Source of the DNA: Burkholderiales bacterium RIFCSPLOWO2_12_FULL_61_40
Lineage (GTDB): Bacteria; Pseudomonadota; Gammaproteobacteria; Burkholderiales; Burkholderiaceae_C
Assembly (NCBI GenBank): GCA_001770935.1
Contig: MESI01000124.1
Coordinates: 15,411 to 79,410, forward strand
DNA length: 64,000 bases
Direction: 5' to 3'
Position numbers and translations under genes: made by a program
Part shown: one piece after another, positions 1 to 8,625 of the stretch
Numbering within the stretch: the stretch's first letter is position 1
How the letters are laid out: every line of letters begins with the position of its first letter
Notes under the pieces: generated by a model
Databases searched by the model: none
Told to the model about the DNA's origin: nothing
What the model saw: the letters and a program-made list of their open reading frames with translations, nothing else

Positions 1-96
1 ATGGAACTTGCGGATGTAAGGCAAGGCCTGGGCCAGAATCTGGGCCTGGTCACGGGGGGCAATGGGGGAAGAAGCTACGTTGCTGGGTTCGGACAT
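1..96 (-). CDS. argB: Acetylglutamate kinase, N-terminal part (runs off the left edge)
   Basis: Thirty-two codons are visible from ATG 96-94 leftward. The residues after the variable start, with RDQAQILAQALPYIRKFH, match the conserved opening of ArgB of Burkholderiales (usual motif RDQAxILAxALPYIRxFxGKTxVIKYGG). ArgB phosphorylates N-acetylglutamate in cytoplasmic arginine synthesis. The glycine-rich nucleotide loop would lie just outside the window. It has the same orientation as the polysaccharide cluster upstream, 85 bp beyond its last gene. The identification rests on a short stretch but on a very characteristic one. Confidence 0.8.
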   Translation of the reverse strand, partial: MSEPSNVASSPIAPRDQAQILAQALPYIRKFH

Positions 97-181
97 GGTC
101 GACTCGTTTTGTGAAGTAAATCGGTAAAACTGGTGGCAAATTGTGCCGCAATACGCTTGCCCGACAGTAAGCGCGCCTCGA

Positions 182-2035
182 TCAACTGGGCTGATAGCCC
201 TGCACATGGCGAAGCAAAAAAGTTTTGATGGTTGTCACATTATTTTGGGCTGCTGCCGACTCCAGCGCTGCCAATTCTTGCTGCAACTGCGACCACGGCA
301 AAAAGGGTTCCCGTGCCTTCATGATGCGGGGATGTTCCGTAGGCTCTGGGTTGTCACCAATCAGCAACTCCTCATACAGCTTTTCTCCGGTGCGTAAGCC
401 AGTCACCACAATTTCAATATCACCTGTGGGATGGGCGCTATCTCGCAACGCCAGACCAGAAAGCTGCACCATGCGGCGTGCCAAATCCATGATTTTGACC
501 GGCTCACCCATGTCCAACACAAACACGTCCCCACCCCGCCCCATGGCTCCCGCTTGCAGGACGAGTTGGGCGGCCTCGGGAATGGTCATGAAATAACGCG
601 TGACTTCGGCGTGGGTCACCGTAAGCGGGCCACCCGCAGCGAGTTGCCTGCGAAATAGGGGAACGACACTGCCGCTGGATCCGAGCACGTTGCCAAAACG
701 CACCATGGAAAAGCTGGTTTGGGATGGTTCTGCGGACAGCGCCTGCAATACCAGTTCGGCCACGCGTTTGGTGGCGCCCATGACGTTGGTCGGGCGCACT
801 GCCTTATCGGTGCTGACCAGGACAAAGCGGTGCACCCCGGCTTCCATGGCGGCATGCGCCATATTCAAGGTGCCCATCACGTTATTCAGCACACCAATAC
901 CAGCGTTGCCTTCCACCAAAGGCACATGTTTGTAGGCTGCGGCATGGTAAATAGTGGCGGGCCGGTAGGCAGCACACAAGGCATGCATGCGTGGAGCGTC
1001 CACCACGCTGCCCAGTAGCGGCACCAGTTGCACCGCCAATGCCTGGGCGTTGCAGATGGCTTCGAGCTCCTGGTGGATGGTGTACAGGCCAAACTCATTG
1101 TGGTCCAGCAACAATAGTTGACGGGGCCGCTGCAGCACGATCTGCCGCGTCAGCTCGCCACCAATGCTCCCCCCCGCCCCGGTGACCAGCACCACCTGGT
1201 CCGCAAGGTCGCGCGCCAGCAAATCGTTTCTGGGCGCGACCGGCTCACGCCCCAAAAGGTCCTCGATATCCAGCTCTTTGAAATCCTGCACCGAAACCCG
1301 ACCACTGGCCAAATCGGCCATGCTGGGCAAGGTACGCACATGGACCGGCAGGTTGTTCAGCGATTCAATAATGCGGTTGCGGCGGTCACGGGACGCACCT
1401 GGCATGGCAAGCAGGATGTCGGTGATGCGTTCAGAAACCACCAGATCGGGCATGTTGGCTGCGGACAATACCGGCGCCCCATTGATACTGCGCCCGACTT
1501 TTGCCGGGTCATCGTCCACAAAACCCACCAGTTCGAACTGCCGCGAAACACCCAACGCGGTCGCTGTTTGGACCCCCGCAGTCCCCGCTCCAAAAATCAA
1601 CAGCCGCCCAAGCTCCGGACCGCCCGACAAGCCTGCGAGCCAAAACCGGGCAAATGCACGGCTAGCCCCCACCAGGAGCAGATAGATCAGTGGTTGCAAT
1701 ACGCCCAGACTGCGAGGCACCATGGGCCACTGGCGCCACAACAAGACTGCTGATAACAAGACTGCATACACCGCAACGGCTTGTGCCGTCGCGATCAGAG
1801 CGGCCTGGCCGGTGTAGCGAAAAATAGCGCGGTAAAGACCGAATCTGGTGAAAACGGGAACGGCCAGCATCGGTGCCAGACCATAGACCCACCACTGCGC
1901 ATCAACCGGCTGGTGCAAAGCATCCAGACGCAAGGTAAAGGCAATCCACGTGGCCAGCAACGCCAGCACCACATCCAGTGCAATCACCACCAAGCGCTTG
2001 GCCGTGCGCGACCAAGCGAGGACGTCCCTATGCAT
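182..2035 (-). CDS. Membrane-anchored UDP-GlcNAc 4,6-dehydratase, WbpM/FlaA1/CapD family
   Basis: The 617-residue protein has an N-terminal block of hydrophobic helices (about residues 15-130), a first Rossmann-like domain (LIFGAGTAGVQTA) and a C-terminal SDR domain (VLVTGAGGSIGGELTRQ). The catalytic motif is STDKAVRPTNVMGATKR, with Met in place of the usual SDR Tyr, as in WbpM/FlaA1. The long form makes UDP-4-keto-6-deoxy-GlcNAc, the precursor of QuiNAc and D-FucNAc. ATG 2035 was chosen because it overlaps the H-NS stop by 8 bp; an upstream in-frame start would lie inside H-NS. It is the last gene of the cluster. Its partner is probably the reductase at 2989-3942. The exact sugar is inferred. 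Confidence 0.85.
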   Translation of the reverse strand: MHRDVLAWSRTAKRLVVIALDVVLALLATWIAFTLRLDALHQPVDAQWWVYGLAPMLAVPVFTRFGLYRAIFRYTGQAALIATAQAVAVYAVLLSAVLLWRQWPMVPRSLGVLQPLIYLLLVGASRAFARFWLAGLSGGPELGRLLIFGAGTAGVQTATALGVSRQFELVGFVDDDPAKVGRSINGAPVLSAANMPDLVVSERITDILLAMPGASRDRRNRIIESLNNLPVHVRTLPSMADLASGRVSVQDFKELDIEDLLGREPVAPRNDLLARDLADQVVLVTGAGGSIGGELTRQIVLQRPRQLLLLDHNEFGLYTIHQELEAICNAQALAVQLVPLLGSVVDAPRMHALCAAYRPATIYHAAAYKHVPLVEGNAGIGVLNNVMGTLNMAHAAMEAGVHRFVLVSTDKAVRPTNVMGATKRVAELVLQALSAEPSQTSFSMVRFGNVLGSSGSVVPLFRRQLAAGGPLTVTHAEVTRYFMTIPEAAQLVLQAGAMGRGGDVFVLDMGEPVKIMDLARRMVQLSGLALRDSAHPTGDIEIVVTGLRTGEKLYEELLIGDNPEPTEHPRIMKAREPFLPWSQLQQELAALESAAAQNNVTTIKTFLLRHVQGYQPS

Positions 2036-2390
2036 TGACCGCGAATGCTTCCTTGCTTTGTCCTTGGGCAATTAAGGTGGTCAACCAGCGCGGCGTCAGC
2101 CCACGGCCGGACCAGGACTCACCGTTGGGACCGCGGTATTTGGCAGCGACCGGGTTGGTGGACTTTTTGGAGACTCTGGGTATCTTGGGAGCAATGATCT
2201 TTGCTTTTCCTCGTCCGCCTTTGCCCGCTTTTGCGGTTTTTCCGCCCTGCAAATCCTTGACGGTAATACCGAAGGCTTGCATCTTGGCCTGAATCTCCTG
2301 AACGGTGCTTTGAAACTCTTTCGCCTTGATTTCGTTCGCCTGCTTTTGCAGTTTTTCGATCTGGCTTTGAATATCAATCAAATTGGTCAC
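2028..2390 (-). CDS. H-NS family nucleoid-associated protein
   Basis: This is a 120-residue protein of the Burkholderiales H-NS type. The N-terminal half is a coiled coil (residues about 1-50, IQSQIEKLQKQANEIKAKEF) for oligomerisation. A basic linker follows, and the C-terminal DNA-binding motif is KYRGPNGESWSGRGLTPRWL. The start is taken as GTG 2390-2388 because GGAG at 2400-2397 is well placed for it; the in-frame TTG at 2402 has no such site. The gene lies inside the polysaccharide cluster between the phosphoglycosyltransferase and the WbpM-like gene, whose ATG overlaps its stop. H-NS proteins silence AT-rich, acquired DNA, so a role in silencing the low-GC part of the cluster is plausible but inferred. 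Confidence 0.88.
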   Translation of the reverse strand: MTNLIDIQSQIEKLQKQANEIKAKEFQSTVQEIQAKMQAFGITVKDLQGGKTAKAGKGGRGKAKIIAPKIPRVSKKSTNPVAAKYRGPNGESWSGRGLTPRWLTTLIAQGQSKEAFAVNA

Positions 2391-2431
2391 GGGTTTCTCC
2401 AAAAAAAATAGGGGCCAAGCAGGAGTTTAAA

Positions 2432-2992
2432 TCAGTGTGATACGCCATCACGCCTGATGACCTTGAATACAGTCAAAAATAATATCTTGATATCGGTCCA
2501 AAACGAGCGCATGCGCAGGTATTCCACATCCAGCGCCACTTTTTGAGGAATTGGCAATTCGTCACGCCCATTAATCTGCGCCCAACCGGTCAATCCGGGC
2601 GCCAGTTGATGCACTCCATACTTGGTCCGCAGGGCAATCAGGTCTGCTTGGTTATAGAGCGCAGGGCGTGGACCGACAAAACTCATGTCGCCTTTGAGAA
2701 TGCTCCACAACTGCGGCAGTTCATCCAGACTGCTTTTGCGCAAAAAGCTTCCAACAGGTGTAAGAAAATCATCCGGATTACCCAGCAAATGGGTGGCAAC
2801 CACCGGGGTATCCACTTTCATGCTGCGAAATTTCGGCATTTTAAATACTTTATTGTCGCGCCCTACCCTATCCGACCAGTACAGGGCCGGGCCTTGGGAT
2901 GTGATGCGAACCAGTAGAAACACCAATACAAATGGCACCATCAAACAAAGGCTGGCCAACATGGCAAACATCAGGTCGCATATTCTTTTCAT
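2432..2992 (-). CDS. Undecaprenyl-phosphate sugar-1-phosphate transferase (bacterial sugar transferase, short form)
   Basis: The 186-residue protein matches the catalytic module of the WbaP/PglC/WcaJ family. It has one N-terminal hydrophobic helix (residues 4-28), a basic motif around KMPKFRSM, SLDELPQLWSILKGDMSFVGPRP, and a C-terminal PGLTGWAQINGR. These enzymes move a sugar-1-phosphate onto undecaprenyl phosphate at the inner membrane and so start glycan assembly. ATG 2992 overlaps the stop of the upstream reductase in the sequence TCATGA, which implies translational coupling. Because it is coupled to that reductase and close to a WbpM-type dehydratase, the first sugar may be QuiNAc or D-FucNAc, as in the Rhizobium WreU system; that is inference. 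Confidence 0.88.
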   Translation of the reverse strand: MKRICDLMFAMLASLCLMVPFVLVFLLVRITSQGPALYWSDRVGRDNKVFKMPKFRSMKVDTPVVATHLLGNPDDFLTPVGSFLRKSSLDELPQLWSILKGDMSFVGPRPALYNQADLIALRTKYGVHQLAPGLTGWAQINGRDELPIPQKVALDVEYLRMRSFWTDIKILFLTVFKVIRRDGVSH

Positions 2993-3942
2993 GATTTTTT
3001 CATCCCGTCCACCGCCCTGCGCAAACCTTCTTCCACGGAAATGGGCGGTGTCCAGCCCAATACATTGCGCGCTTTGGAAATATCCACCTGCAAATTGCCG
3101 CAAAGCCGCTCTACGGCATCCGCTTTTCCAAAAATTCTGGAGCCCATTTTCAGCGCCCAGACAGGCACCGGAAGAAGCCGTGCAGGCACGCCGGCAGCTT
3201 GCGCCAAACCCCGGACCAATTCGGTCGTCGACAAGTCGCAGCCGTCGCTCACCAGGAAGGTTTGATTGGCTGCCTGCGGGTGCGAAATACAGGTAATAAT
3301 GAAATCCACCAAATTATCCAGCGCTACCAAACTGCGCTGGTTATGCACAGAACCCAGAGGCAGGGGCCAGCCGTACTGGACAGCCCGCATGAGGGATGCA
3401 AAATTGGCTTTGACGCCGGGACCGTATACCAACGGCGGGCGGATGATGACTATTTCCATGCCAGTATTTGCGGCGATTTCTTTCAGCCCTTGCTCTGCTT
3501 CGTATTTGCTTTGCCCGTAGGCGTCTTGTGGTTGGGACTCATCAGCTTCAGTAAAAGCAAAACCGGGTCGCGTGTGCTCGCCATTGACTTTGACTGAGCT
3601 TACAAACAAAAAACGTTTTACTCCGGCTGCTGCGGCTTGGCGGGCGAGGTTTAAGGTGCCATCGACATTAGCTTTTCGGTATTCGGCAAGAGGGCTCGCA
3701 GATTTTTCATGCATGACATGGGCGCGAGCGGCGAGGTGAACCAGAATATCAACGCCTGGCAATGCAGACGCGAAATCAGTTGCGGGGCCTAAATCACCAA
3801 TTCTCACGACGCCTATATGATTCTGCTGACCAACGTGCATCGCAGTACCACGGATACATGCGCGGGTTTCCAGCCCTAGAGATGCGAGTCTTACGGCCAA
3901 TGCATTCCCAACAAAACCATTTGCACCTGTGAGTAATATCAT
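2989..3942 (-). CDS. NAD-dependent epimerase/4-ketoreductase of the WbpV/WbpK/WreQ type
   Basis: The 317-residue extended SDR begins MILLTGANGFVGNALA (glycine-rich NAD(P) loop) and has the catalytic YGQSK near residue 140. Length and gene order fit the reductases that turn UDP-4-keto-6-deoxy-GlcNAc into UDP-QuiNAc or UDP-D-FucNAc. The start at 3942 lies 2 bp after the stop of the upstream glycosyltransferase, and the stop overlaps the next start by 4 bp. The likely substrate is the product of the WbpM-like enzyme two genes downstream. Stereochemistry cannot be read from sequence alone; it could equally be a UDP-glucose 4-epimerase relative. Confidence 0.75.
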   Translation of the reverse strand: MILLTGANGFVGNALAVRLASLGLETRACIRGTAMHVGQQNHIGVVRIGDLGPATDFASALPGVDILVHLAARAHVMHEKSASPLAEYRKANVDGTLNLARQAAAAGVKRFLFVSSVKVNGEHTRPGFAFTEADESQPQDAYGQSKYEAEQGLKEIAANTGMEIVIIRPPLVYGPGVKANFASLMRAVQYGWPLPLGSVHNQRSLVALDNLVDFIITCISHPQAANQTFLVSDGCDLSTTELVRGLAQAAGVPARLLPVPVWALKMGSRIFGKADAVERLCGNLQVDISKARNVLGWTPPISVEEGLRRAVDGMKKS

Positions 3943-3944
3943 AA

Positions 3945-5192
3945 CTAGACCGGAGACACTGATGGCAGCTTGGTATTGGTGCTTAGATCTATAAGCCACT
4001 GCTCTAATCGACTTATCAACACATCCCGCGAAAAATCTCTGGTAGCTACATTCAACCCATTTTGCCCCAACGTAGCCCGTTCCGTATTAGTCATTTTCAT
4101 AAGTTTTATCACTGCAGATGCCAACCCATCTGGATCACCTGCGGAACAAACAACACCCGCGCCAGAACTCTCCACTACGTCTGCACCTTCACCGTTGAGC
4201 ATAGCGATCACAGGAATGCCAGCCGCCAAATATGACTGCAGTTTGCCTGGAATCGTCATGGAAAAAACGGATTCATCTTTCAAACTCACAAGCAATGCAT
4301 CCGCATGTTTGAAAAATGAAGGCATCCTCTCCACCGGAAAGCGCCCCAGCATATGAACGCACTCCTGTAATTTACGCTGCTTAATTTCATTTCTTACCCA
4401 TTCCGCCATCCGCCCATCACCAACGATAAGCCATCGAATGCCCTGAAATGGTTTTAACTTTTCCGCTGCTGCCAGAATCGCCGGAAAATCCTGGGCGTCA
4501 CCGATATTCCCTGCAAAAACCACTGTAAAACCTTCTGACTGCAATGAAACCTCAGTTGCCGACTCAGCATTTTGCACATCAAAAACGGATTCGGCCCAAC
4601 TTGGAAAATAATATACACAGCGATTTCTTCCCGCATATTTGTAAATTTCCGGCATGAAACTTCTGGATTGCGCAAGAATTAAATCGCAGCGTTTATAGAT
4701 AAATGCAACTAGTTTACCCACTATTCTCAATGCAGTTTTTGAACGTATAACACCAATGGCGTGAAGTGTCTCAGGCCAAAGATCCAATACCCAAAAAACC
4801 AGCGGTGCATGCTTAACGGCGCGGAGCAGTGCGGCGGGCAGCCCAACCGTAATAGGAGATGGTTCATATGCAAAAATTACATCAAACTTTTCCCCCCGTA
4901 ATTTCCACAATCCCCAAAAAGACGCGCTGACAGCAAAAGTAAAATAATTCAAGATCAAACGCAATCCACCTTGACCTCTAGGCATCATGGGCACGCGCAC
5001 GATTCTGGCGCCTTCATACTCTTGAAACTTGGCGGAATTACCTTGAAACTCCGGAAATACCTTGCCATCAGGATAGTTTGGAAGTCCCGTCAGCACCGTG
5101 ACCTGATGACCACGCTTAACAAACTCAGCTACCAGATCGTTAATTCTGAAATTTTCTGGCCAAAAATATTGCGAAACAACAAGCAGTCGCAT
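3945..5192 (-). CDS. GT4 glycosyltransferase, WbuB/CapM-like (probable L-FucNAc transferase)
   Basis: This 415-residue protein has a GT-B fold. The N-terminus MRLLVVSQYFWPENFRIND and the nearby LTGLPNYPDGKVF are typical of the WbuB family. The C-terminal donor domain holds VVFAGNIGDAQDFP and SYLAAGIPVIAMLNGEGADVV. WbuB relatives usually follow the fnlABC/capEFG genes and add L-FucNAc to the lipid-linked sugar on the cytoplasmic face. Here it directly follows the FnlC homologue with an 11-bp gap, which supports that role. The GC content looks lower than in genes on either side. Donor specificity is inferred from context. Confidence 0.8.
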   Translation of the reverse strand: MRLLVVSQYFWPENFRINDLVAEFVKRGHQVTVLTGLPNYPDGKVFPEFQGNSAKFQEYEGARIVRVPMMPRGQGGLRLILNYFTFAVSASFWGLWKLRGEKFDVIFAYEPSPITVGLPAALLRAVKHAPLVFWVLDLWPETLHAIGVIRSKTALRIVGKLVAFIYKRCDLILAQSRSFMPEIYKYAGRNRCVYYFPSWAESVFDVQNAESATEVSLQSEGFTVVFAGNIGDAQDFPAILAAAEKLKPFQGIRWLIVGDGRMAEWVRNEIKQRKLQECVHMLGRFPVERMPSFFKHADALLVSLKDESVFSMTIPGKLQSYLAAGIPVIAMLNGEGADVVESSGAGVVCSAGDPDGLASAVIKLMKMTNTERATLGQNGLNVATRDFSRDVLISRLEQWLIDLSTNTKLPSVSPV

Positions 5193-5203
5193 CTAACGGC
5201 CAT

Positions 5204-6352
5204 TCAATATTTTTTCCAAACCACGCGGTTTACGTAGTCTGTATAACTATGAAGGATGCGTAACACCTTGTCAGACACATTCGGCATGCTGTAGTCCGCC
5301 ACTTGGCGGATACCATGTGGGTCAGCGCGGTCATCACCGCGTGACTGCGTCGCCAGAATGGCAAGCCCCTGGCGCACACGCGCCACATCCAGTCCCACCA
5401 TCATCACGGCAGCTTCCTCCATACCCTCGGGACGCTCGTGCGCCTCACGCAAATTCAGTGCTGGAAAATTCAGAATCGACGATTCTTCATTGATGGTGCC
5501 GCTGTCTGATAACACCGCTTTGGCTGAGAGTTGCAGCTTCACGTAGTCATGAAAACCCAGCGGCTTGAGCAAACGCACTTGCGGGTGAAAGACGGCACCG
5601 GTGGCATCAATGCGCTTCTGCGTGCGCGGGTGGGTTGACACAATCACCGGCAGGTTGTGGTCTTCCGCCACGGCATTGAGCACCGCCACCAGCTTGGTGA
5701 ACGACTGTTCTGACTCAATGTTTTCCTCACGATGGGCGCTAACCACAAAGTAGCCATCGATCTCCAACCCCAGGCGAGTCAGCACGTCAGACGCTTCAAT
5801 ACGAGGGCGGTAATGTGCCAGCACCTCAAACATCGGGCTGCCGGTCTTGATGACCAAATCCGGCGGCAAACCCTCACGCAACAGGTAGTCGCGTGCAATC
5901 GTGCTGTAGGTCAGATTCACATCCGCCGTGTGATCCACGATACGACGGTTGGTTTCTTCTGGCACACGCTGGTCAAAACAACGGTTTCCCGCTTCCATGT
6001 GAAAGATTGGGATTTTTCGCCGTTTGGCTGGAATGACTGCCAAACAGCTATTGGTATCGCCCAACACCAGCATGGCCTCAGGTTGAACGTTAGCTAGCAC
6101 TTCGTCCACGGCAATGATCAGGTTACCAATGGTATGAGCCGCACTGCTGCTATTGGCTGCACTGCTCAGAAAATAATCCGGCTTGCGCACGCCCAGATCA
6201 TCAAAAAACACTTGATTTAATTCGTAGTCGTAGTTTTGTCCAGTGTGCACCAGCACATGCTCGCAATGTTCGTCCAATTGAGCCAACACGCGCGAGAGAC
6301 GAATGATCTCGGGCCGTGTACCGACCACTGTCAATACTTTGAGTTTTTTCAT
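5204..6352 (-). CDS. fnlC: UDP-GlcNAc 2-epimerase homologue FnlC/WbjD/CapG
   Basis: The 382-residue protein opens MKKLKVLTVVGTRPEIIRLS, the WecB-type signature, and carries LVLGDTNSCLA, HMEAGNRCFDQRVPEETNRR and SDSGTINEESSI. The GNRCFDQRVPEETNRR variant, in place of AGLRT, is what is expected of the FnlC/CapG branch. This branch acts on the UDP-2-acetamido-2,6-dideoxy-L-talose intermediate to give UDP-L-FucNAc, the last step of the pathway. The two preceding enzymes lie immediately upstream (6380-7507 and 7511-8554) in pathway order. The start ATG 6352 follows the CapF stop by 27 bp. The assignment is strong because all three enzymes are adjacent. Confidence 0.88.
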   Translation of the reverse strand: MKKLKVLTVVGTRPEIIRLSRVLAQLDEHCEHVLVHTGQNYDYELNQVFFDDLGVRKPDYFLSSAANSSSAAHTIGNLIIAVDEVLANVQPEAMLVLGDTNSCLAVIPAKRRKIPIFHMEAGNRCFDQRVPEETNRRIVDHTADVNLTYSTIARDYLLREGLPPDLVIKTGSPMFEVLAHYRPRIEASDVLTRLGLEIDGYFVVSAHREENIESEQSFTKLVAVLNAVAEDHNLPVIVSTHPRTQKRIDATGAVFHPQVRLLKPLGFHDYVKLQLSAKAVLSDSGTINEESSILNFPALNLREAHERPEGMEEAAVMMVGLDVARVRQGLAILATQSRGDDRADPHGIRQVADYSMPNVSDKVLRILHSYTDYVNRVVWKKY

Positions 6353-6379
6353 GGAAAAGGCAAATGTTGACTAAAGTGA

Positions 6380-7507
6380 TTACAACGGGCAAGCAAAGGT
6401 ATCGGGGCGGGTACGGTCAAACACCTCGTTGGCCCAGAGCATGACGATCATCTCGTCACTGCCGATGTTGGTGATGTCATGCGTCCAGCCAGGCACGGTT
6501 TCCACAATTTCCGGCTGGTCTCCCGTGGTGATCAGTTCATGCTCCTGGCCGGTTTGCATATGCCGGAACTTGAAACGCGCCTGCCCCTTGATGACCAAAA
6601 ACTTCTCGGTCTTGCTGTGGTGGTAATGACCACCCCGGGTAATGCCAGGGTGCGCGGTGAAATAAGAAAACTGCCCCGCGTCTGGCGTCTTGAGCATTTC
6701 CACAAACACGCCACGCGGGTCACCATGTTGCGGCACGGTGTAGGCAAACGACTCCACCGGCAGGTAGCTCACGTAAGTGGCATACAGCGCCCGCATTAGC
6801 CCTGTGCCCACGCGCTCGGTCATGAGGGTAGTGCGGCTATCTTTAAAAACTTGCACCAGACGCGCCAGCTCACCCACAGTGGTGGTGTACTGTGGCGCCA
6901 CGGCAGCAAAGCCGTCAGAGTCCACGCAGGCATCGGCACCATCCATCAGTTGCACAAAGCGTACTATCACATCGTCCACGTAGACCAGCGTAACAGGAGA
7001 GGCCGGGTCGTTGACCTGAATAGGCAGCCCCCGCGCAGTGTTGTGGCAGAACGTGGCCACGGCCGAGTTGTAGTTGGGTTTACACCATTTGCCAAACACA
7101 TTGGGTAGCCGCAATATGTGCACCGGTACCTGGTGGCTGCGCGAAGTGGCCAGCAATGCAGCTTCCGCCCCTAGTTTGCTCTGGCCATAGAGATTGTCGT
7201 GCCCCGCCTGAGTAGATGAAGTGTAAACAATGGGTATCTTTTTGCCGGCTGCCTCAGCCACAGCACAAACGGCCTCACACAAGGCCTGCGTCAATTCCAC
7301 ATTGCCTATGGTGAACTCCCGCGGGTCTAGCGGGCGGTTGATGCCAGCCAAGTGAAAAACAAAGTCTACCTCCTGCAGCAAGGCGGGTAATTGGGCCACA
7401 TCATCGCCGCGGGTAAAGCACACCACCTGCACGTCCTTGCGTTCGGCCAAGTGCAATTGCAAGTTTTTGCCAACAAAGCCATTGGCTCCGGTTATCAGCA
7501 CCTTCAT
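6380..7507 (-). CDS. fnlB: FnlB/WbjC/CapF bifunctional epimerase-reductase with C-terminal cupin
   Basis: The 375-residue protein joins an N-terminal SDR domain (MKVLITGANGFVGKNL; catalytic YGQSK near residue 107) to a C-terminal cupin domain (from about residue 255; GITRGGHYHHSKTEKFLVIKG). This two-domain build is diagnostic of CapF/FnlB. The cupin domain epimerises at C3 and the SDR domain reduces the 4-keto group on the way to UDP-L-FucNAc. Length matches the family (about 370). It lies 3 bp after the stop of the CapE homologue and before the CapG homologue, so the three-step pathway is complete and collinear. Confidence 0.9.
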   Translation of the reverse strand: MKVLITGANGFVGKNLQLHLAERKDVQVVCFTRGDDVAQLPALLQEVDFVFHLAGINRPLDPREFTIGNVELTQALCEAVCAVAEAAGKKIPIVYTSSTQAGHDNLYGQSKLGAEAALLATSRSHQVPVHILRLPNVFGKWCKPNYNSAVATFCHNTARGLPIQVNDPASPVTLVYVDDVIVRFVQLMDGADACVDSDGFAAVAPQYTTTVGELARLVQVFKDSRTTLMTERVGTGLMRALYATYVSYLPVESFAYTVPQHGDPRGVFVEMLKTPDAGQFSYFTAHPGITRGGHYHHSKTEKFLVIKGQARFKFRHMQTGQEHELITTGDQPEIVETVPGWTHDITNIGSDEMIVMLWANEVFDRTRPDTFACPL

Positions 7508-7510
7508 GGG

Positions 7511-8554
7511 TTATTCCTCAGCCAAAGCGTGTTCGCCACGTGCGATGCGCTGCATAAAGTCCAGTTTGAGCAACAGCGTCTTCATACCTTCTACACCCAG
7601 CCGGGTGGTGTTGTGCGAGTTGTAGTCTTCACCGTGTGTGCTTTGGGTGATGCGTTGCTCACCCTGCTCCATAAATTTTGCGTAATTCAAATCGCGCCCA
7701 TCCGGTGGCACGCAGAAATAGTCGCCCTTGTCTTCCGCACAGGCCATCTCTTCTCTGCTAAGCAGCGCTTCATACAGCTTTTCACCATGGCGGGTGCCAA
7801 TCTGGCGCACCTCGTGCGCAGGCTTGCCCATCAACTCCAGAATAGCCTGCGTAAGTACCTGCACTGTGGCAGCAGGGGACTTCTGCACAAAAATGTCACC
7901 GTTACTGCCATGCTCAAACGCGTAAAGCACCAGCTCCACCGCATCGTCCAGCGTCATCATGAAGCGCGTCATGGTCGGATCTGTGACCGTGATTGGCTTA
8001 CCCGCCAGCACCTGCTCCACAAACAGCGGGATCACCGAACCTCTAGATGCCATCACGTTGCCATAACGCGTTCCACAAATGACCGTATTGGCGCCCTCCA
8101 GGTTGCGGCTGGCGGCCACCATTACCTTTTCCATCATGGCCTTGCTGATACCCATGGCATTGATGGGATATACCGCTTTGTCCGTACTCAGACACACTAC
8201 ACGTTTGACGCCTGCGGCAATGGCGGCCTCCAGAACGTTTTCCGTGCCCAGCACATTGGTACGCACTGCTTCCATGGGATGGAATTCGCATGAAGGCACT
8301 TGCTTGAGCGCGGCGGCGTGAAACACGTAGTCCACCCCACGCATGACTTGCGATACGCTGCGGCAATCGCGCACATCACCAATGTAGAACTTGAGTTTCG
8401 GACTACTGTAGCGCTTGCGCATGTCGTCCTGCTTTTTTTCATCACGGCTGAAGATACGGATCTCGCGCAAATCGGAATTTAAAAACCGGCGCAACACGGC
8501 ATTGCCAAAGGAGCCCGTGCCACCTGTTATCAAAAGAGTCTTATCGGTAAACAT
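7511..8554 (-). CDS. fnlA: FnlA/WbjB/CapE UDP-GlcNAc 4,6-dehydratase/5-epimerase
   Basis: The 347-residue soluble SDR begins MFTDKTLLITGGTGSFGNAV and has STDKAVYPINAMGISKAMME. The Met-x-x-x-Lys replaces Tyr-x-x-x-Lys, as in the FlaA1/WbjB/CapE group. It performs dehydration and C5 epimerisation of UDP-GlcNAc, the first committed step to UDP-L-FucNAc. It is the short cytosolic form, unlike the membrane-bound WbpM-like protein at 182-2035, so the cluster has two different 4,6-dehydratases feeding two different amino sugars. Family length is about 340. The next two genes complete the pathway. Confidence 0.9.
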   Translation of the reverse strand: MFTDKTLLITGGTGSFGNAVLRRFLNSDLREIRIFSRDEKKQDDMRKRYSSPKLKFYIGDVRDCRSVSQVMRGVDYVFHAAALKQVPSCEFHPMEAVRTNVLGTENVLEAAIAAGVKRVVCLSTDKAVYPINAMGISKAMMEKVMVAASRNLEGANTVICGTRYGNVMASRGSVIPLFVEQVLAGKPITVTDPTMTRFMMTLDDAVELVLYAFEHGSNGDIFVQKSPAATVQVLTQAILELMGKPAHEVRQIGTRHGEKLYEALLSREEMACAEDKGDYFCVPPDGRDLNYAKFMEQGEQRITQSTHGEDYNSHNTTRLGVEGMKTLLLKLDFMQRIARGEHALAEE

Positions 8555-8625
8555 GCAAGCTCATTAAAATAAGGTTAAATAATAGATGGTAGATTTTTGC
8601 TGCATCGCGTTGACGCCCTGTGCAA

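Noticed and set aside
97-181. Terminator between the polysaccharide cluster and argB
   Set aside because: Only a weak 5-bp stem (CGCTT/AAGCG) without a T run is present, which is not enough to call one.
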